From assembly GCA_900708905.1 (NCBI GenBank), contig CAADRB010000024.1, positions 1,989,138 through 2,053,137 of the forward strand: DNA of 64,000 nucleotides, given 5' to 3'. A model generated the notes under the pieces. The model was not told the origin of the DNA. It ran no database searches and was given only the letters and a program-made list of their open reading frames with translations. Both the position numbers and the translations under genes were made by a program. This document shows positions 1 to 15,200 of this stretch, piece after piece (the first letter of the stretch is position 1; each line of letters starts with the position of its first letter). This stretch comes from Hymenolepis diminuta (Eukaryota > Platyhelminthes > Cestoda > Cyclophyllidea > Hymenolepididae).

Positions 1-3000
1 CCCTCTAAGCGGTAAATTTGAAGACTAATTTAAGTAATTTCACATTTCTCAAACAAAGATTCATTTGTTTTATAAGCATCCGAAGTGATATTGCTTAGAT
101 TTTATTCAATCCATCTCACTAAAAAGTCATGTCAAAGATAAGGTTAGGAGAGTGGTGACATTTTTCGATATGACACTTACTGAGGCAAGAAGAGGAAATT
201 CGAATATTTCGGCCTTAAGACCTAGAATTTCCATATAGCTTGGATGGCGATTTATACGAGTTTATTTTGGGATATTGAAGAGCGTTCTGTTCATATGAGA
301 CTTAATCTTGGAAGCGATTGGATTGTCAGTTGCGTTTGATGTCGGTTTTCAGGAGCGAAATGTTGTGTTCCCTTGTATTTCAATAATCTCGCACTTTTCA
401 AAACAGGTTAATTTATTTTGATAGTAGGATCACTGTCCAATTTTAAATATCAGATGATTGTGCCATTCGCCTATTTAGAACTATGGAACTGTTGTCCTTA
501 TATTGGTATCTCTATGATCTACCCTTTATTTTATCGGGAGAGATTCCGTTATATTTCAACAATACCCTACTATACTTCATGTTGAATAAATGAAATTCAT
601 CGGCTAAGATTGTTGAAAAGAGAGATCTGTTTCTCCCTCATAGTGCCATGTGCACACATTCTGACTGGTGTCTGAAAAAACGCGGTAACAATCTTTTCTG
701 TGCTATTTCGTGCGAGCAATTTTTGTAATATTCGTATGCAAACATTTGTCTTCCTATTCTTATGCAATTGATAATGGGGCTATGCTTTGTGGTATCTTTT
801 TTCATACTTGCTGAATCATCCTCAACCGAGTCCTCATTCCTTGCTTATCACTTTCTTGAATTATTACCCCTTTTTTTCCCCTACTGTCTTTCGTTTCCTT
901 GTAGCTTTCCATTATTGTGTTATGGAAACTCCATAGTTCCTCTGGACAATTAAGTTGGAATGTATTGGTATCCTCCTGGTCATGGATTCATTTTTTTAAG
1001 TTCCAAATTTCCATGTCCATCCAATCTTATTTCAATGTTATCAAATGCATATTGTTTAGGTCTCACAGCATCATTGTTGGTCTTTGAGATATCAAATTAT
1101 TTCTACATCCAATTACAGTCATTCCATAATTTCTGTTTAATTATGCACTGGTGGCTCAGCGGTTAACATGCTCGTCTACAAAGTCAGAGGCTGCGTCTTA
1201 GATGTCTGTCAGTGCATATCAGTGGGGAAAATTACGTCCGGTCTGTAAGAGGGAGAGGGAGGGGAACTGAATTCGAATTTTTTACTCGGGAAATTTCTGG
1301 CCTTACTTTTCTCCTGAAAATGTGTCGGAAAACGCTTTTCTAATAAGGCTCGGTAGTTAACTTAACGCTATTTACTATCTTATTTATTCATTTTATATTT
1401 TAGCATATGATACAAGATTTGCCATTTAATAATTTACTCTGAAGTACAGTAACTGTTTTTCAATTTACCAAAAGCGAAATGAATAGCCAGATACAACATT
1501 TGAGTGAGACGTTGCGTAAATGGCAACAAGACTACAACGAGGAATTAAACATCTACATTTTTTGAGTGAGAAACAGGATTTAGGAGGTCCACTTAACCCC
1601 TTCAAATTTGTCAGTTTGAACAATTTTACATCAAATTCGATGCTCAACCAATTAACAAAGTGTTGCGATATCCCATGCCAGAGGCCGGAGGTAACAAATT
1701 CCGGTTATTATGCCGGAAACGTACTAAAGGCCCTTACTATAAATTGATTCCAGATTTTACTTAAATCATTAGCTCATATGAACAGGGTAAAGGTAAAGCG
1801 TTATTTCAATAAAATTAGTAGAAAATATGTAGTTAAATCTAAAAAAATCTTCAAGGGAAAATATTCAATTATTTTCCCCGATTATATTTTCTACTCAATA
1901 CGAAATAGATAAAACTTCTTAATTGCTAAACTTAAATTCTTATTGGGTGGAAACTTATTCCGACTTTGTCTCCGATTTGCACTACTAGTGGTAGTATTAA
2001 ATTGTATTTGTAAGCCGGGAAATTGCGTGTTTGATGATGAAGTCAGCTTAGCGAGAACTGTGACCACCTTTGATCTAGCGATCCGTTCAAACCATAATGG
2101 AATAGGTAGGAACTCGTTTTCGTTAGATCCATTTATCGCTGTTGTTGTTGTGTGGCTTTGGATCAGGTGATTGTTTAGCTGTCCGGTAACAGTGGGGAGA
2201 CTTAATTCTCGAATCCGAGCTTGGTAACGTAGTAATGGAAAAGCAGTACTAGAGGAACGAATTCTGCTCAGAGCATTGAAAATAATATGTTCTGCATCCT
2301 ATCGGTATCTCATTAATTTCTTGGTTGAGTACCTACTTTATTACGATAATTCTGGAGACTATAATTGGATAGTGATATTGATTTTAAAGTAGCCCTAACC
2401 TCAAATAAAGCTAAGTTTTATAAATCGATTGAGATCGTAGAGGAAGGAGGAAGAAAAGAGAGTTGTAGCAAGCAGAACTGTTTACATGTATAAATTGCGT
2501 GGGCGAAAGTGGTATAGCTTGAAGAGACTAAATAGAGGTAGTCTGTTTTGTCTCCTTTGTGAGTCACTCAGTTTTTGTTTAGACTGAGCAAGTCTATGAG
2601 TCATCAAATGGCTGCTTCAATTACTCCATCTTATTTTGCTTTCACTTTGTATATCTCATCCTCATTAGGTCATTTCTTTATTATTCACCGCTTAGAAGTT
2701 AATGCAAAAATCTTTATAGATGCACTTTTTTGGAGTAACATAAGATCTAATACCATGTGTTATGACATATCCATCAGCAGGTGTGTCAGAGTTAAAATTC
2801 TTCAAATGACCACTCTTTATGATTACCTTCTAGTGTTGTTTTTTGTAATTTTTGGTCACTTTGTTCTAAATTACAATAATTTTTCTTTCGTGCCTACCTG
2901 AACTGACAGTTTGAACGTTAAAATTATCAGAAGAAATTTAAACGTAAATATTGCTTCATTTCGTGAATTTGATGAATAATTTTCGGTTTGTGACATGTTC

Positions 3001-3128
3001 ACTTTATTTTGTCTTCATCAACTTTCTTTACAATCTAGTTTCTGTCATACAATTTAGTCGGAAAGGCGAATGTTGTTTTAATTATAAATAAATTAACCTG
3101 ATATCTTTTGCGTTCCTTCCATTTGTAG
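1..3128 (+). other. Upstream region or 5' intron of the kinase gene
   Basis: AT-rich DNA. Open frames here (for example 762-953, 960-1166, 1943-2170 and 2575-2901) encode hydrophobic, low-complexity strings with no recognisable domain and no donor in phase with the SAM exon. No promoter could be identified. It holds a SINE-like repeat at 1146-1300. Confidence 0.5.
1146..1300 (+). repeat. tRNA-derived SINE copy
   Basis: It begins with an A-box-like tRNA head (CTGGTGGCTCAGCGGTTAAC, then ATGCTCG) that matches the head of the - strand copy at 51595-51800. A degenerate B-box-like AATTCGAATT follows near 1270. Divergent; the ends are approximate. Confidence 0.5.
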
Positions 3129-3266
3129 ATCCGGTCGGTGAACCAACTGAAGTATGTGACTGACATTGAACTGACTGAAATGGGCATGAGTCGACCTGAG
3201 ATTAGACGTCTTAGAAAACACTTTGAGAAGGAGTGTCCACAAACTACTATGGGAAAGCTCAAGAAG
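3129..3266 (+). CDS. TNK2-like: ACK kinase exon: C-terminal half of SAM domain
   Basis: 46 codons, phase 0 at both ends, between TTTGTAG and GTAACT. The translation aligns with the second half of the ACK SAM domain: the string [20 protein letters not shown] matches the human pattern [20 protein letters not shown]. This is the most upstream exon I can support. The preceding SAM helices should sit in an exon further left. Confidence 0.88.
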
Positions 3267-6200
3267 GTAACTGCAACTGTATTAATGAATACACCATCCT
3301 GAGTGTAGCAATTGCAAATAATAGACTAATAAATTATATAAAATTCTGAAAAGGAAATGAATCATTTGTATTTGAATTTCAAATTTACTTACAATTTTAA
3401 GTGATCATTTTTAAATATTCATGGTCTGTTTTTGTTCCTCATAAGGAGGGGAGGAAAGCAGATTAAGAGTTGCTTGGTAACAATGAAGAACAGCGTAGTA
3501 AGAATAAGATTTGACTGTACGTAAATGGAATCACGGGTAGATTGACAATCACACTTCTTACGTACTCAAGAATACACTTGAATGGGACTTATGGTGATTT
3601 GGATAATAGCCGGTGATCACCTACACATCTCCTATAGATTGAACAGAACACTGGAAGGTATAGTTCAGATGAATGTAAGTGTTTACTTACAATTACCAAG
3701 ATAGTGGATAAGCTTTGTACGACGATTGGGGAATGAAAATCACTGGGATGGAATGATTCATTACACAAATCAACGGAGAAGCGTATTAAGGAATGAATGC
3801 CTCATGAAAAAATTAAAGACAGTCTCATAGTGGATAAAGCAACTCAATAAAACATAACTTATTGTAGGACTAAATTTGCTAAATTCCTTCGGGGAGATTT
3901 TTGGGATCTTCGGGGTTTATCAGCTGAACGCGAGATGAAAAGTTGCTGACGGATCGGCCAATTTTAAATTCATATGTAGCCATTCAGGTAAAAACGTTTT
4001 CTTTCAAAAATTCAGCCATTCGTCTACAATGGAAATAATAGATGAATAAGGAAGAATGTAGGCTGAGTAATCCTGAATGTGAACCTTGCTGTTCCCCTTA
4101 TCCGATTGTCCTTAATGTAGCATATTCGGCTCTCTCTTTCTGAAGGATTGGTTAAAGAGAAACTAGGAAATAGTCTGAAACATTCTGAGACCTCAGTGTT
4201 TTATAAAGATTACAGAAAGTCAATCAGTTATGTCTCCATTGTGATAAGATGACTAAATGTAGCTTTACTATTGATTATCTTTGTTCTAGCGACCTACGCA
4301 AGGGTGCGTAAGGCATCTGAGGACACCCTATGCACTTTTAGAAAAACAGAAAATGAAACTGCTAATGGTTGAAACCTACAATTTCTTCAAAGAGCAAGTA
4401 AACATTAGTATTTACCTAGGTTTTATTTTATATATCCTCTTTCGGCTTCTGTCACCGACTTAGTTCAAGTCCAAATCCAACAGCAAACTTTGATCAGATG
4501 AGGCGGTCTTTATTGATGTCTTCCATTGTTTGGGCTCTATTGCTTCCATCAGGCCCACACGTAATAACGCAAAGGAATAAGGTCTGGTGAGTAGTTAGGA
4601 GTAGGCCATAAGTTTGATGTGACACGATGACGAAAATTCTCCGCCATGCAATCGTGGGTTCTGACAGCTTTATGGGATGAAGATGAATCTTTTTGGAAGA
4701 CGTAGGGTCTTCCACTGGCTATACTGTCTATCCAAGGCGGCTTAACAATGGTTTGAAGAGTCTCGACACAGGCATCCGCATTGACTCTAAGGCCCTGGAG
4801 GAGTTACGATGTGCCTTTCACTGCTAAAAACACCAAATGCCATCACTGTTGGTGGAAATTTTGTACGAATGCTTAAAAATTGCAACTTCAGTGGGGTCCT
4901 CTCGCATATAACTACTCATCATTTCTTGGATGGGCTCTTTAGTCCTGGTGGAAGTTTTTTTCATGAGAGAGAAACTAAAGACGCTCCTCTTCTTCTGGGT
5001 TCACCAATTTGTGTAGGAGTCGTTTTAGACATTAAACGATTCTCTTGAGTTGTTTTCGTCGACATAAACTGACTTCGCTTGAGAAGAACGTATGTGATTT
5101 GTATCCGAGGTCTTGATGAATAACATTTCTTATTGTTCCTTCGGACACTTGAAGATATTTGGCAAGATGTCGTGCATTGACTTCCCGGGATTTTCACTCA
5201 TCATAACATGCACTCTTGTGACAAACTCAGGTGTTGAGTGAGTCAACAGAGCGTTGACAATGCTGTTTTCTTTTCCTCGTAGCGGCCAATTCATCTCCTT
5301 TGTTTCCATTCAGCGGCTCTTTTCTAACTTTGCGAACGAAAAATTTGGCGACTTTTAGACATCTTGCAATTTCTAAATAGATATGTTTCGCATTTATGGA
5401 TAGTATTACAGCGTGTTTTTTCATTTCGTCTGTTAAATTAATATCTGCCCTGATATCTTCTGTTATAAAAAATGCGTTAATTATTACCGAGTTAGTTTAA
5501 ATTGGGCATCCTGTATATATATGAGAAGGAATACGAGCTTCGATTATTGATGATAGTGGTGATCGAAAAAAAATGGCTCTCCCTCCTCATCTTTAACTGA
5601 AAAGATAATAATCAGCGTGGAGACGTCTGTGCTTCAATTGGTGATGATAGTCTGACATTGAGTACTATTTATGCTTGTCATGAATATTTACGAGTCAACT
5701 GCAGATTAGATAGACCATAATGTGTCGCGTCTCATCGTAAGTTCGTTTTCCTCTCATTTCAGAAACTGGCTCGTTCGACAAGTGCTCGACCTCCTCCATC
5801 GCGGTATCAACGTGCATCCACAGAACCGCCGGGAGATGATAGAGAAAGCATCTTCGGTGACACCATCAGCAATGGAGGGGGTGATAGCAAACACATTGCT
5901 GGGTATCGTGTGATTCCAGTCTGTGAACTTGAGCTGACCAGTCCTCTAGGACAGGGTGAATTTGGACGGGTTCACCAGGTGAGTTTTTTTCCTTCTATGC
6001 TATAAGGAAGAGTCGTTATTGGACCAACAAGTATCACTATAATGCTTACTCAGCTATTAGTAACAAATTTTGCTCCAGTCAAACATTAATAATTTCCTCT
6101 TATGGGGAGCGAACGCAATTTTTATAGGTTTTGGACTCCGGCCACAGACACATTTTATGATCCGTTGTGATTCATATGGAATAATCCGTAGTTTTAATGC

Positions 6201-9200
6201 GTTTTACTTGAATAATGCGGGCATCTTTTTGTTAAAAAAAACATCGTAATCTATATTCTATAATGGAGCTAATTTCGTAGAATTTCGGCATCAACATTTT
6301 TCCCCAAAAAGGTTAACCCCATTAATTTGAAAAGGTCATATCGTATTTTGCCTTTTGAAGTATCAAGTACATTATATTTTGCCAAATTCACTAGTTTGGA
6401 ATTAGTGAAGACGTAAAAAACTGCTTCAAGATAAAAAAATTAGAAAGAAATTTGCTTTTATTGTTTGAATAAAACATGCTTTTAGTTCAGCACATGAGCG
6501 TCTTATTGGTTAAAATAGTTGAAAATGGACTCGCTTTTGATGTAACATTTTTGAGCCTGTCAGCATCAGCAGATTTGGGACTTCTTTTATTTGTATTTTG
6601 GCCGAGAAGACGTGTATGGATTTAGAACAGAAGAGGGAGTAAGTGAAATTCGCCTCTTTGATCTTGAAAATAAAGATTTCTGCATAACTTTAGGCGCAAT
6701 TGATGCCTCTCTGTCGTAAAGATCTCCATTCAGCTGAAGCTTGATTTTGAAGGCTGTTGACTGACAGTTACACTGGATGTGGGTTTTCAAGAGCTGATAC
6801 TCGCATTTGTTTGCACTTTTATAAGCCCGCATTTGAAAAACTAGTTGAAATTCGTCTGAAAGTAGAAAAAGATGAATTAACCATATTCATAGCAGTGCTA
6901 CCCCATTTTTAGATTTGCAAAATCGTTGGAATTGCGGCTGGTGTAACTGCGATCTATTTTATACTGCGTTGTAATAAATCCGATTAAATGATACTCTGTT
7001 GATAGTTTCTTAAGAAACATTTAACTTTTGGAGATTGGAGGGATAATCACATTTTGGCGTAAATTTTACTCTTATCGTTCCATCTTCTAACCACTTCGCA
7101 CACATCAGACACCGTGTGATAATGTCCAATAAGTGGTTCTCAATTCCTAATTCCGTAGATCTTTGAATACAAGTCTGGGGATTGGTGATTAATGCCCGTG
7201 CATATCAAGTTGGGAATCGGGATGTCTTCGAATTTGGGACAACTGGGAACATGTCCGAGAGTATAGTGTTTTAGGCCGCTTACTGTGAAACGAGCACCGA
7301 TTATTGGTTGTAACTGTCGATTTAGTTAAATGACTTCTGATAGGATAGAATAAAGTATATCCAAGGTAATCTATGGGCATACTATCGAAGTTGATGAGGG
7401 AAAGCTTGGCGCAGCCCGTTGGTTCGCTGCCCATATTAGGCCCGTTTCGCACAAATTATGACAGTTTTCTTCTGATCTGATCAATTAGGTATGATTCAGT
7501 GGTATCTGAACTTATTTATTACAGTTAGGTATTCATGAATGGAGGCATCCTTTACATACCTGTTCTCAGAGTAAAATAGTGGTGGTTGGTCAATACTTCG
7601 AAATAATTTTGAGTTATGTCGATTACACTATCCTCATTTCTCGGGTATCAGTCAACATTTCTTGCTATTCCTGTTTGTTTGAATAGAAACAGTTCCATTA
7701 ATGAACTGTTTGAAAGATAGTTTTCACGATTTTGTTAACAAGCTTTGCTGATAACTGGGATTCTTCTCCGTTTACACTGGCTGAAGTAAATGAGTTTCAG
7801 CTTTGTCTTCTGTTTTCAGAATTACATTGTCTTCAATATAGAGAAGATATGCAGTTCATTATTTAGGACTGATAGAGGGGCCCCATTTTAGAAGGTGCCT
7901 GTATAGGACAGAGAAAACTATCCAGGGTATTTCTCTTCTCAGAATTACGAACTCACCTATCAGAGGGTGGGAGGAAGAGAACGGAGAGAGGGTGTCGACC
8001 TCCCAAACAGTAAACTTAGCGTGTGGCTAGGTAGCAGAATAAAGCTAAACAGGAAGGTATTCAATAACGAGGAAAAACCCTTTATATAGCTCGGAGGCTG
8101 AGTAATGTCATAGACATAACTGTGTGAAGAAGGTAGGAAAATCGATGGGTGAATCTAATCTTCATACGAAGATTGTTTATGGTCTTCTTAAAGTACTTTT
8201 TTGATATGGACTTGTTACAATCATTGATGAAGCAGGAGCGGACATTTAGTTCGGTCACGCCTGAAATGTGCACTATATCCGTCGAAACTTATATTGCTCT
8301 CTGGTTTTTAATATATTTAAAGTACTTTTTGTAATACACCGCTTTTGTTGATTATTCATCGCTCATTGCGCAACTCGAAATCTTTGATAACGACTCAAAG
8401 TTATTATCTGGACACACACCCAGTTAGGGCATTATTGTTATCGTTATTGTCGCAAGGCAAACATTATCACTTTAATGACAGAAGAGAATTTGGATTAGGA
8501 TGAAGGTGTGGGGGAGATCCAACAGAAATTGAAAACAAAGTCAGGGTATTCAGTTTTTCGGATTTCGGTTGTACACGTTTGACCTTAATGGGTTTGTTTC
8601 ACTTCTTCATGTTCTACTCTTTCTTTTGAACAATTCTCTTGATTTTCTGAGGAATTTCGTGTCCGCGATATTGATTAATTTAAAATAGCCGTTAGTACCA
8701 TTTCAGTTCATTTTTAGCATAGAAAACTCCACCTTTCCTTTTCATTTGCTGGCGTATTCATCTGCTTGCAATATATTTTGTCCTGTTGTTCCATATGTAT
8801 CCACTTTTTTCCCCCCGATTAATATTTGTCTTCTTTGTTCGTTTGTTCTATCGCCTTGAAATAAACCAAATGTTAATAATGGTGGTTGCATCTGGTTTTA
8901 ACCATAAGATATTGGTGTAATCGTATGTGTGTTCTACATTTACTCATATAATGAGACAAACACAAGGGAAGATAAATTCATTTTTTGATGTAATTGATTG
9001 TGTGATACTTCTTTTGGTTGTTTATTCATGACTAATAGTTGATCGAATGTTACTAAATATGCCCGCATCTGGTTTATTTGGAATTTATTTCGCTCTAGTG
9101 TAACATATCCTTTCTATTTTTATGCACAGCTTTCAGTGCTTTCATTAGAAATACGTGCACATATATTCCATGTAGGTTTTTATCTTCACCTTTACAAATG

Positions 9201-12200
9201 TGCATTAAGCCTAACGGTCGTACCTTTTTTATGCCATTTCCCATACAAAAGAGTACAAGGGCACTATCTGAGAAGTGTTGGCTTTTTGGTGCGTATAAAA
9301 AAGCGTTAGATCTGATCTTATCTCTTCACGCTTTTACGTGGACATGTACCTGCATCGACGCTTATTAATGGACTATGATTTGGGATGGCCAATTAGCTCC
9401 CATGCCCATGTGTTTTCCAATACATGGGAACATTATGAAGTCTCTCTGGTGAGAAACTGAGATTCTGCTGACTCTCATTTTTAGCCAGACTTAACCAGTA
9501 TGGTCGGCCACTCCGATCAATGGATTGTAGTGATTAAAATCAAATCTGTTACCTCGGATTTAAATAATTTGGACCTACAGTTTGTTATTGTTTAGATCCT
9601 AACTGAACCCAATAAGTGTGCATCAACCAAAGAAGCTATACAAATATTTCCATTTTATATGAGTTCTGATTAGTAAATTCGTGTTTTTCTGGTTCATCAC
9701 ATATTATCACATCGTCGTCCTTCAAGCAAAAAAAATCGGGCTTCTAATCATTTTCTCCTTAATATTATCACTACAGTAAGCTTTCTTCAAGGATGATTTG
9801 GCTTAGGTTTACTTTTTCTCAGCCTCTTCACTACCAAAATCCTTAACGTACCTTTCTGAAGGGGTGTAGAAAATGGACTCTCCTTGCTATAAGCTAGAGA
9901 AGGTATTCGAAACAGTCTTTCTGTGTAACATTAAAGTTGGTGATTGACGTAGTATTAGACATCTCTTTTGTTCCTGAAATGGGTAGATATGGGGTGGTGA
10001 ATAGTAAAGCCTGATTACTGTTATCATTTGTCATGGGCCGTTTATTGCAAACAAACTGAGTCATCAAAGCGATTTGGCTTAATGAGATGGCCACATACGC
10101 AAGTTGATGCATTGATGTGGACACATTGACTGCCGATGAGCTTTCAGGCAGTATTGATGTTTCTACTAGTCTGAAAGAAAAAAAGGTATAGGGGCCCTGT
10201 TGGAGAAATTTCTCATTAAAGACGTACCATCATATTTGGTTGGCTGTAATTAACTTAAGGAGCATACATTTACGTTTGTTTGGTGAGGATTGACAGGCTG
10301 ATAAACTTTCCAGATGTCTCCGAGGCTTATTTGTATGAAAAAGGTAATTTTTTAAAAATAGTTTGGCAAAATTGGGCACTGAATTTTTTCGATTACTGTT
10401 ATTGCATGTCTTAGCCTGAGAATAAAGTCTCACTGCTATATCACTGGCTAACCTGTCAACCAATCAAGCCCACAACTCGCAGCTATGCGTCAGCGGTCAT
10501 GTTCTCTTAATGAAGAGAAAGAGCCATCGCTTGAGTTAGAACGTTTCTCCCTTCTCTCTGCGGGTCAGAGCAATTGACAGTGATAATCTAGATTGTATAA
10601 GTGGTTACATACCTTTACATCAATCATGTTATGAAAATCGCTTTATTTGTGCGTTGTTTATTGTCCGTTTACAAGGACATATTACTTTTTGTGATGCGAC
10701 CGGCCAGTCGTGTAGATATTAGTAGATTACCTCCTTGTATAGCAGGCTTATTTGTAACCGGGCTTTTCTCCTTCGCCGACAAGTTAATCAACATGCAAAC
10801 TTTTAATAGTTACCTTTCAGAACAGAAAAAAATGAACATAAGTTGTCTTTTCTCCTCGCTTTGATTTTCCTTTTGCCAAGAGCAGCTCTCCCTTATGTTC
10901 GTTCATGATTGGTCACAGCGTTTGTTTACCCCATCTCGCTTTAGAAAGTAAGGGAAGCAGGTTAGTGGGGTGGGAAATTTCTCTCTGTTGGGAAATTTCT
11001 ATATGAAAGTCGACTCCGGAGATCCACGATGTGTGGCGTGTGTGTTTAGATGAGTAATACCTTATGAAGATTAATTTGTCCTTTCAAATTGCAATGACTC
11101 ACAGATCCCCTTAGGCGTCTCATGTGAATCTGTGGCATTTTGTGTGCCTTTGCTACGCCAAACAAATCTGGCAGGAAGTAGGTCGTTTTTTACTTGAACA
11201 AGCATTTGATTCCAATGCAATTGTTATCCTATCGCAAATCCTTTTTCTAAGGACCTGAAATCTTTCTAATGGCTTCCAGTACACAGCAATTTCCCTTCGA
11301 CCAGAGTGTGAACGGCAGGTATATAGTGCAGATTAAATGAAAAGAAATATAATGGAAGAGGGAGCAATTAAGATTAGAAGGGCAGGGAACAAGCGTCTGC
11401 TCAGCGTACCTAATTATAATACGCTGAGTTGAGTTTTCCGTCCTTTGTTGGTTTGATGGGTAATTCATAAAAGTCATCACCCGATAATTGGGACAAAGTA
11501 ACGGTCTTTAATCCAATACTGCTCAATAAACATGGTGTTCAGAAGGGAAATTACAATGAAAAAAGAGGGATGAATGAGGGTTTCTCAACTGACAAATTGC
11601 GGAATATCTTCCTTCTACCCTAAGATGAGTGTTGAAGAATACTTCTCCAATTAGCTTAAAATTGTACTCGTCTCACTAAATGGAAAAAGGTAGGACATCA
11701 GCCTAATTGGCCACCCACACTGTTTTCTATCAATCACATGAAGGAGTGATGATATATTATTGCTATTAGATGAGTGATTAGAATTGACATTTTGTTTGAT
11801 TTTGTCTGCGTCTCTTTACCTCTAGGTACTTATGGATAAGTGCTTAAAACAGATCCACTAAGCACACGCTTGCACTTTCTAATATAAAGTGCAACATTAT
11901 TCAATCGGTGATTCTACATGTAAATACTTGAGTATCTTCATGGACTAGGTTCTGATCTCTTCATAATATTTCAAATTGAGATATTCTACTTTTGTTAGGT
12001 TCTGGTCGTTCCTAGCTACAAAATCAGAATGGAGAGCGGGATCACTCCAGTTCCTCATCTTTGTGGAGAGTGACTGGAAGTAGCTAACCTCTACTTGCAA
12101 CACCGAACTTCACAAAGTTTAATATGAATATGCCTTTCGTTGAGTTGTTTAAACTACAACATTAAACGGTAGCATAAACCACCAAACACGTTGCTACTGA

Positions 12201-15200
12201 GAAATCAGAAGTAGGCTAAGTTAACAATTTCACCGACCTGTACAGAAGTCTTTCAGCACCCAGATCAACTTGAGAGAGTGGGGGCTAATGAGAAATTATA
12301 GCATGAAATAAACTCAGCATGAACTCATTGCTGTCTCAGAGCGTAGTGGTTAGTGTGGCAGGATTTCTATGCTCCCTTTATAAAGGCTTATTTAGACCAC
12401 GCTTTCTACGTAGGTGGTGGCTTGTAACTAACTAATACGCGGAAGGGAAAGGTCTCCAGCTTTCATTTGCGAATGCAGATCGATACGCGCATCCAGATGG
12501 CTAGTACTTGGCAATCTGGTCAACGAATGAATCAGGCGAATTTAATTAAGGGGGAACTGGAGCGACTCAAATTTTGGCTAATGAAAAAATGTGGGAGGAA
12601 TGACGAGATAGAATTAACCCATGGAAAGTTTCACACTAAAGGGGATCATAACTTGTGTTAATTGGCTGAGGAGTAAAGGACTGTGATCACGTCGTTGAGA
12701 CTTTGCGTTTGCGTCGGGTTATACATAGGTATTTGCCTGTGTTTTTTTAATTGCTGGATCTCTCTTATAGAATCTGTGATTATGTATCCGGTATAAATTT
12801 TCTTATGTTTTGCATCGACCTGTAATGTTCTGGCTCGAATAACTGTTTGTTTAAACTTGAACATTACTTTTCAAGTACTTTAATTCTCGCATATTCATAT
12901 CACGTTTGCGCTTAAGTACAACATGTGAACATGTCAAATGAATATCTTCCAGTTTCTTCTTATCTCTCGGTCGATTGTATTCTGTATTCGCGTACGTGAT
13001 CCAAAATCGCAGCTTAGTAGATGTAAGTTTTATTTTGATGAGTCAGCATAGATTTCCGATTGCATGTGCCCCTTGGTGAACAGGGCGGGGGGAAGGGGAG
13101 AAAATTTTTTTTGTATTGTGTCACTCGGAAGTTTGACCTTTTCCTTTCTCTATGTGAAACAGTAATCTCGGATTGTGCAAAAGTATTCAAGTTAGTTGTG
13201 CAAATAAACTGCCTTGCTGTCTAGCGGATTGCAATTATATATGGTACACAGGTTCATAGATTTTTGGATCGGTATTATATTCTGTACGTACTTTGTATCT
13301 TAAGATTTATTAGGGAATTTCGACAATTTCGCTGCCTGGATGCTAACCGATGGACCTAGAACCTATGACTACATTAATGATTGCGCCACCGACGTACAAA
13401 AATCATCCGCATACTTGAATTTGACGATTGAGTATATGCGTATTTATTGTCTTTTTCAATATTTCTTTCATGTTTTTGTCTGATAGGACACAACTTCACC
13501 GTCGTGTCTGAATGATTCCCATGGAATAAGGTCTCCAGAGTTACAAGTCAAACAAAAATAAATGAAGCGGCATAAAGAGATCTATTTTAGTGCCATCATC
13601 TGCTTAGCAAAAAGGTCAGATTGTTTGTATCCTAAAATTCGGATTTCATGTGCTCTTATTTCGGGAAACTGTCTAACTTTAGATCATTTTGAAAGTGTAA
13701 GATCTTTCCTAAGTTATATTCGCTAGCTAAGTTTATTAGATCTCTTTTCATTGATTGAGCAACGGCCGACCTTTTCTGCAACGTCCGAGATCACGGCTTT
13801 TATGCACATCAGTGCACATGGTGGAGTGACCGCACTGGTTAACTCTGGTTAGTAAAGGGGTTGTCGAATTTAGGTCTCAATTAGGCGCCTTCACTACTTG
13901 ATATGAATGTTAGAAGACGCTCTTCCATGAACTTGGAAGCTACAGTTATAGATCTTTCTTCAGTGTTTTGAGGTGTGTTTTTAGAAATTGTCTGACTTTG
14001 ATTGGATGATAAAAAAATGCCTTCCAAATATCGTTGGCTTGTTTCAAGTGACTGAGTCATTCACCATTCCGTCTTTGTTTTAGTTAGACCCTGTGTCTAG
14101 ATTATTCATTTTCTTTTAAGAACTCGTATAATCACTTTTATGAGCCAATCAAATCATCGTTTTACCCCATGTTCTCGTTGAAACTGCGTGTTTAACTCGA
14201 GTTTGGATTTTGATCCATAACCTTTATGAAGGGGTGGAAATGTAACTTTTTGGCTTATTTAAAGCCTGTGCTTTCTTTATGATACGAAATTACCTTTGAA
14301 TTATGGACTCAAGTAAGCAAATATTCTGAGAAATAGAACAGCCTCCATTTGTTTTTGAGAACGTTAGGAATCTTTGATCAAGAATAGTTGATTTATTTCG
14401 GAGATTGCAGTCATTATCTGACTGAGAAATTGCCATTTAGCCACATAGCACCTATTGTTGTAATTCGAACCAATTACTTCTGATTTATCATCAATTTGGA
14501 ACCCTTAAAATAAATAGAATGTTGTGTTTTCATACATATTTTTCCTTTCAATATTACATTTAACAACTTGTTTCACGGTCTTAACAAAGTGGGGGAAAAA
14601 ATACCCTTTCATTGAGTTCATCGCAACCTGTTGCGTGTTCTACTTATCGCTCCTTATTGGTTTCAACGTATAACGTCTTTTATTTCCAAAAGTAGAGGCT
14701 TTTCCTTTGAACATGTTCAATGTTTTTTTAGAGGTTGTCTGCCAAAGTTATTTTGGTGATTAATTAATCATCTTAATATGGTAGTGGGTCTTTGTAGATT
14801 CAATCCCCTCTTACGGCGTGTGCACAATAGTATTAGCAACAGCAGAACCAATCCCATTCTGTATGTTTCGAGAAGCCTGATCTTTGGACTACGCTCTCTT
14901 AGAGCCATGTCGTGTGAACTGCTTGCTCAGTGGATTCTTTTGGAAAATCCCGTGGTCAAACTTCAACTACTAAGGCATAGTATTTGCACTACACTAAGTC
15001 CCCCTAGTTCTTTTGGATTGAAACTTTTTCTTCTCAAACTAGTGCCAACAGACATAACCATGCAATACATTACAGAATCTTAAAGCCGATTTTCTGCAAA
15101 TTTATGCATTTTCAGAGCCATTACGATACGGGGATTAGTCATTCGGTAAACGGGTTCATGTAACCAGAAATCCCTCTTTTGGCTCACTCTGTAAACCTTT

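Larger units (their letters stand above)
3267..5762 (+). other. Kinase intron containing a mariner remnant
   Basis: 2.5 kb intron. Apart from the decayed transposase at 4470-5430 and its end near 5503-5515, I see no gene or structured element. Confidence 0.75.

Noticed and set aside
1520..1747. Start exon of the kinase
   Set aside because: The 75-codon frame does not resemble the first half of a SAM domain and has no donor in phase with the exon at 3129.
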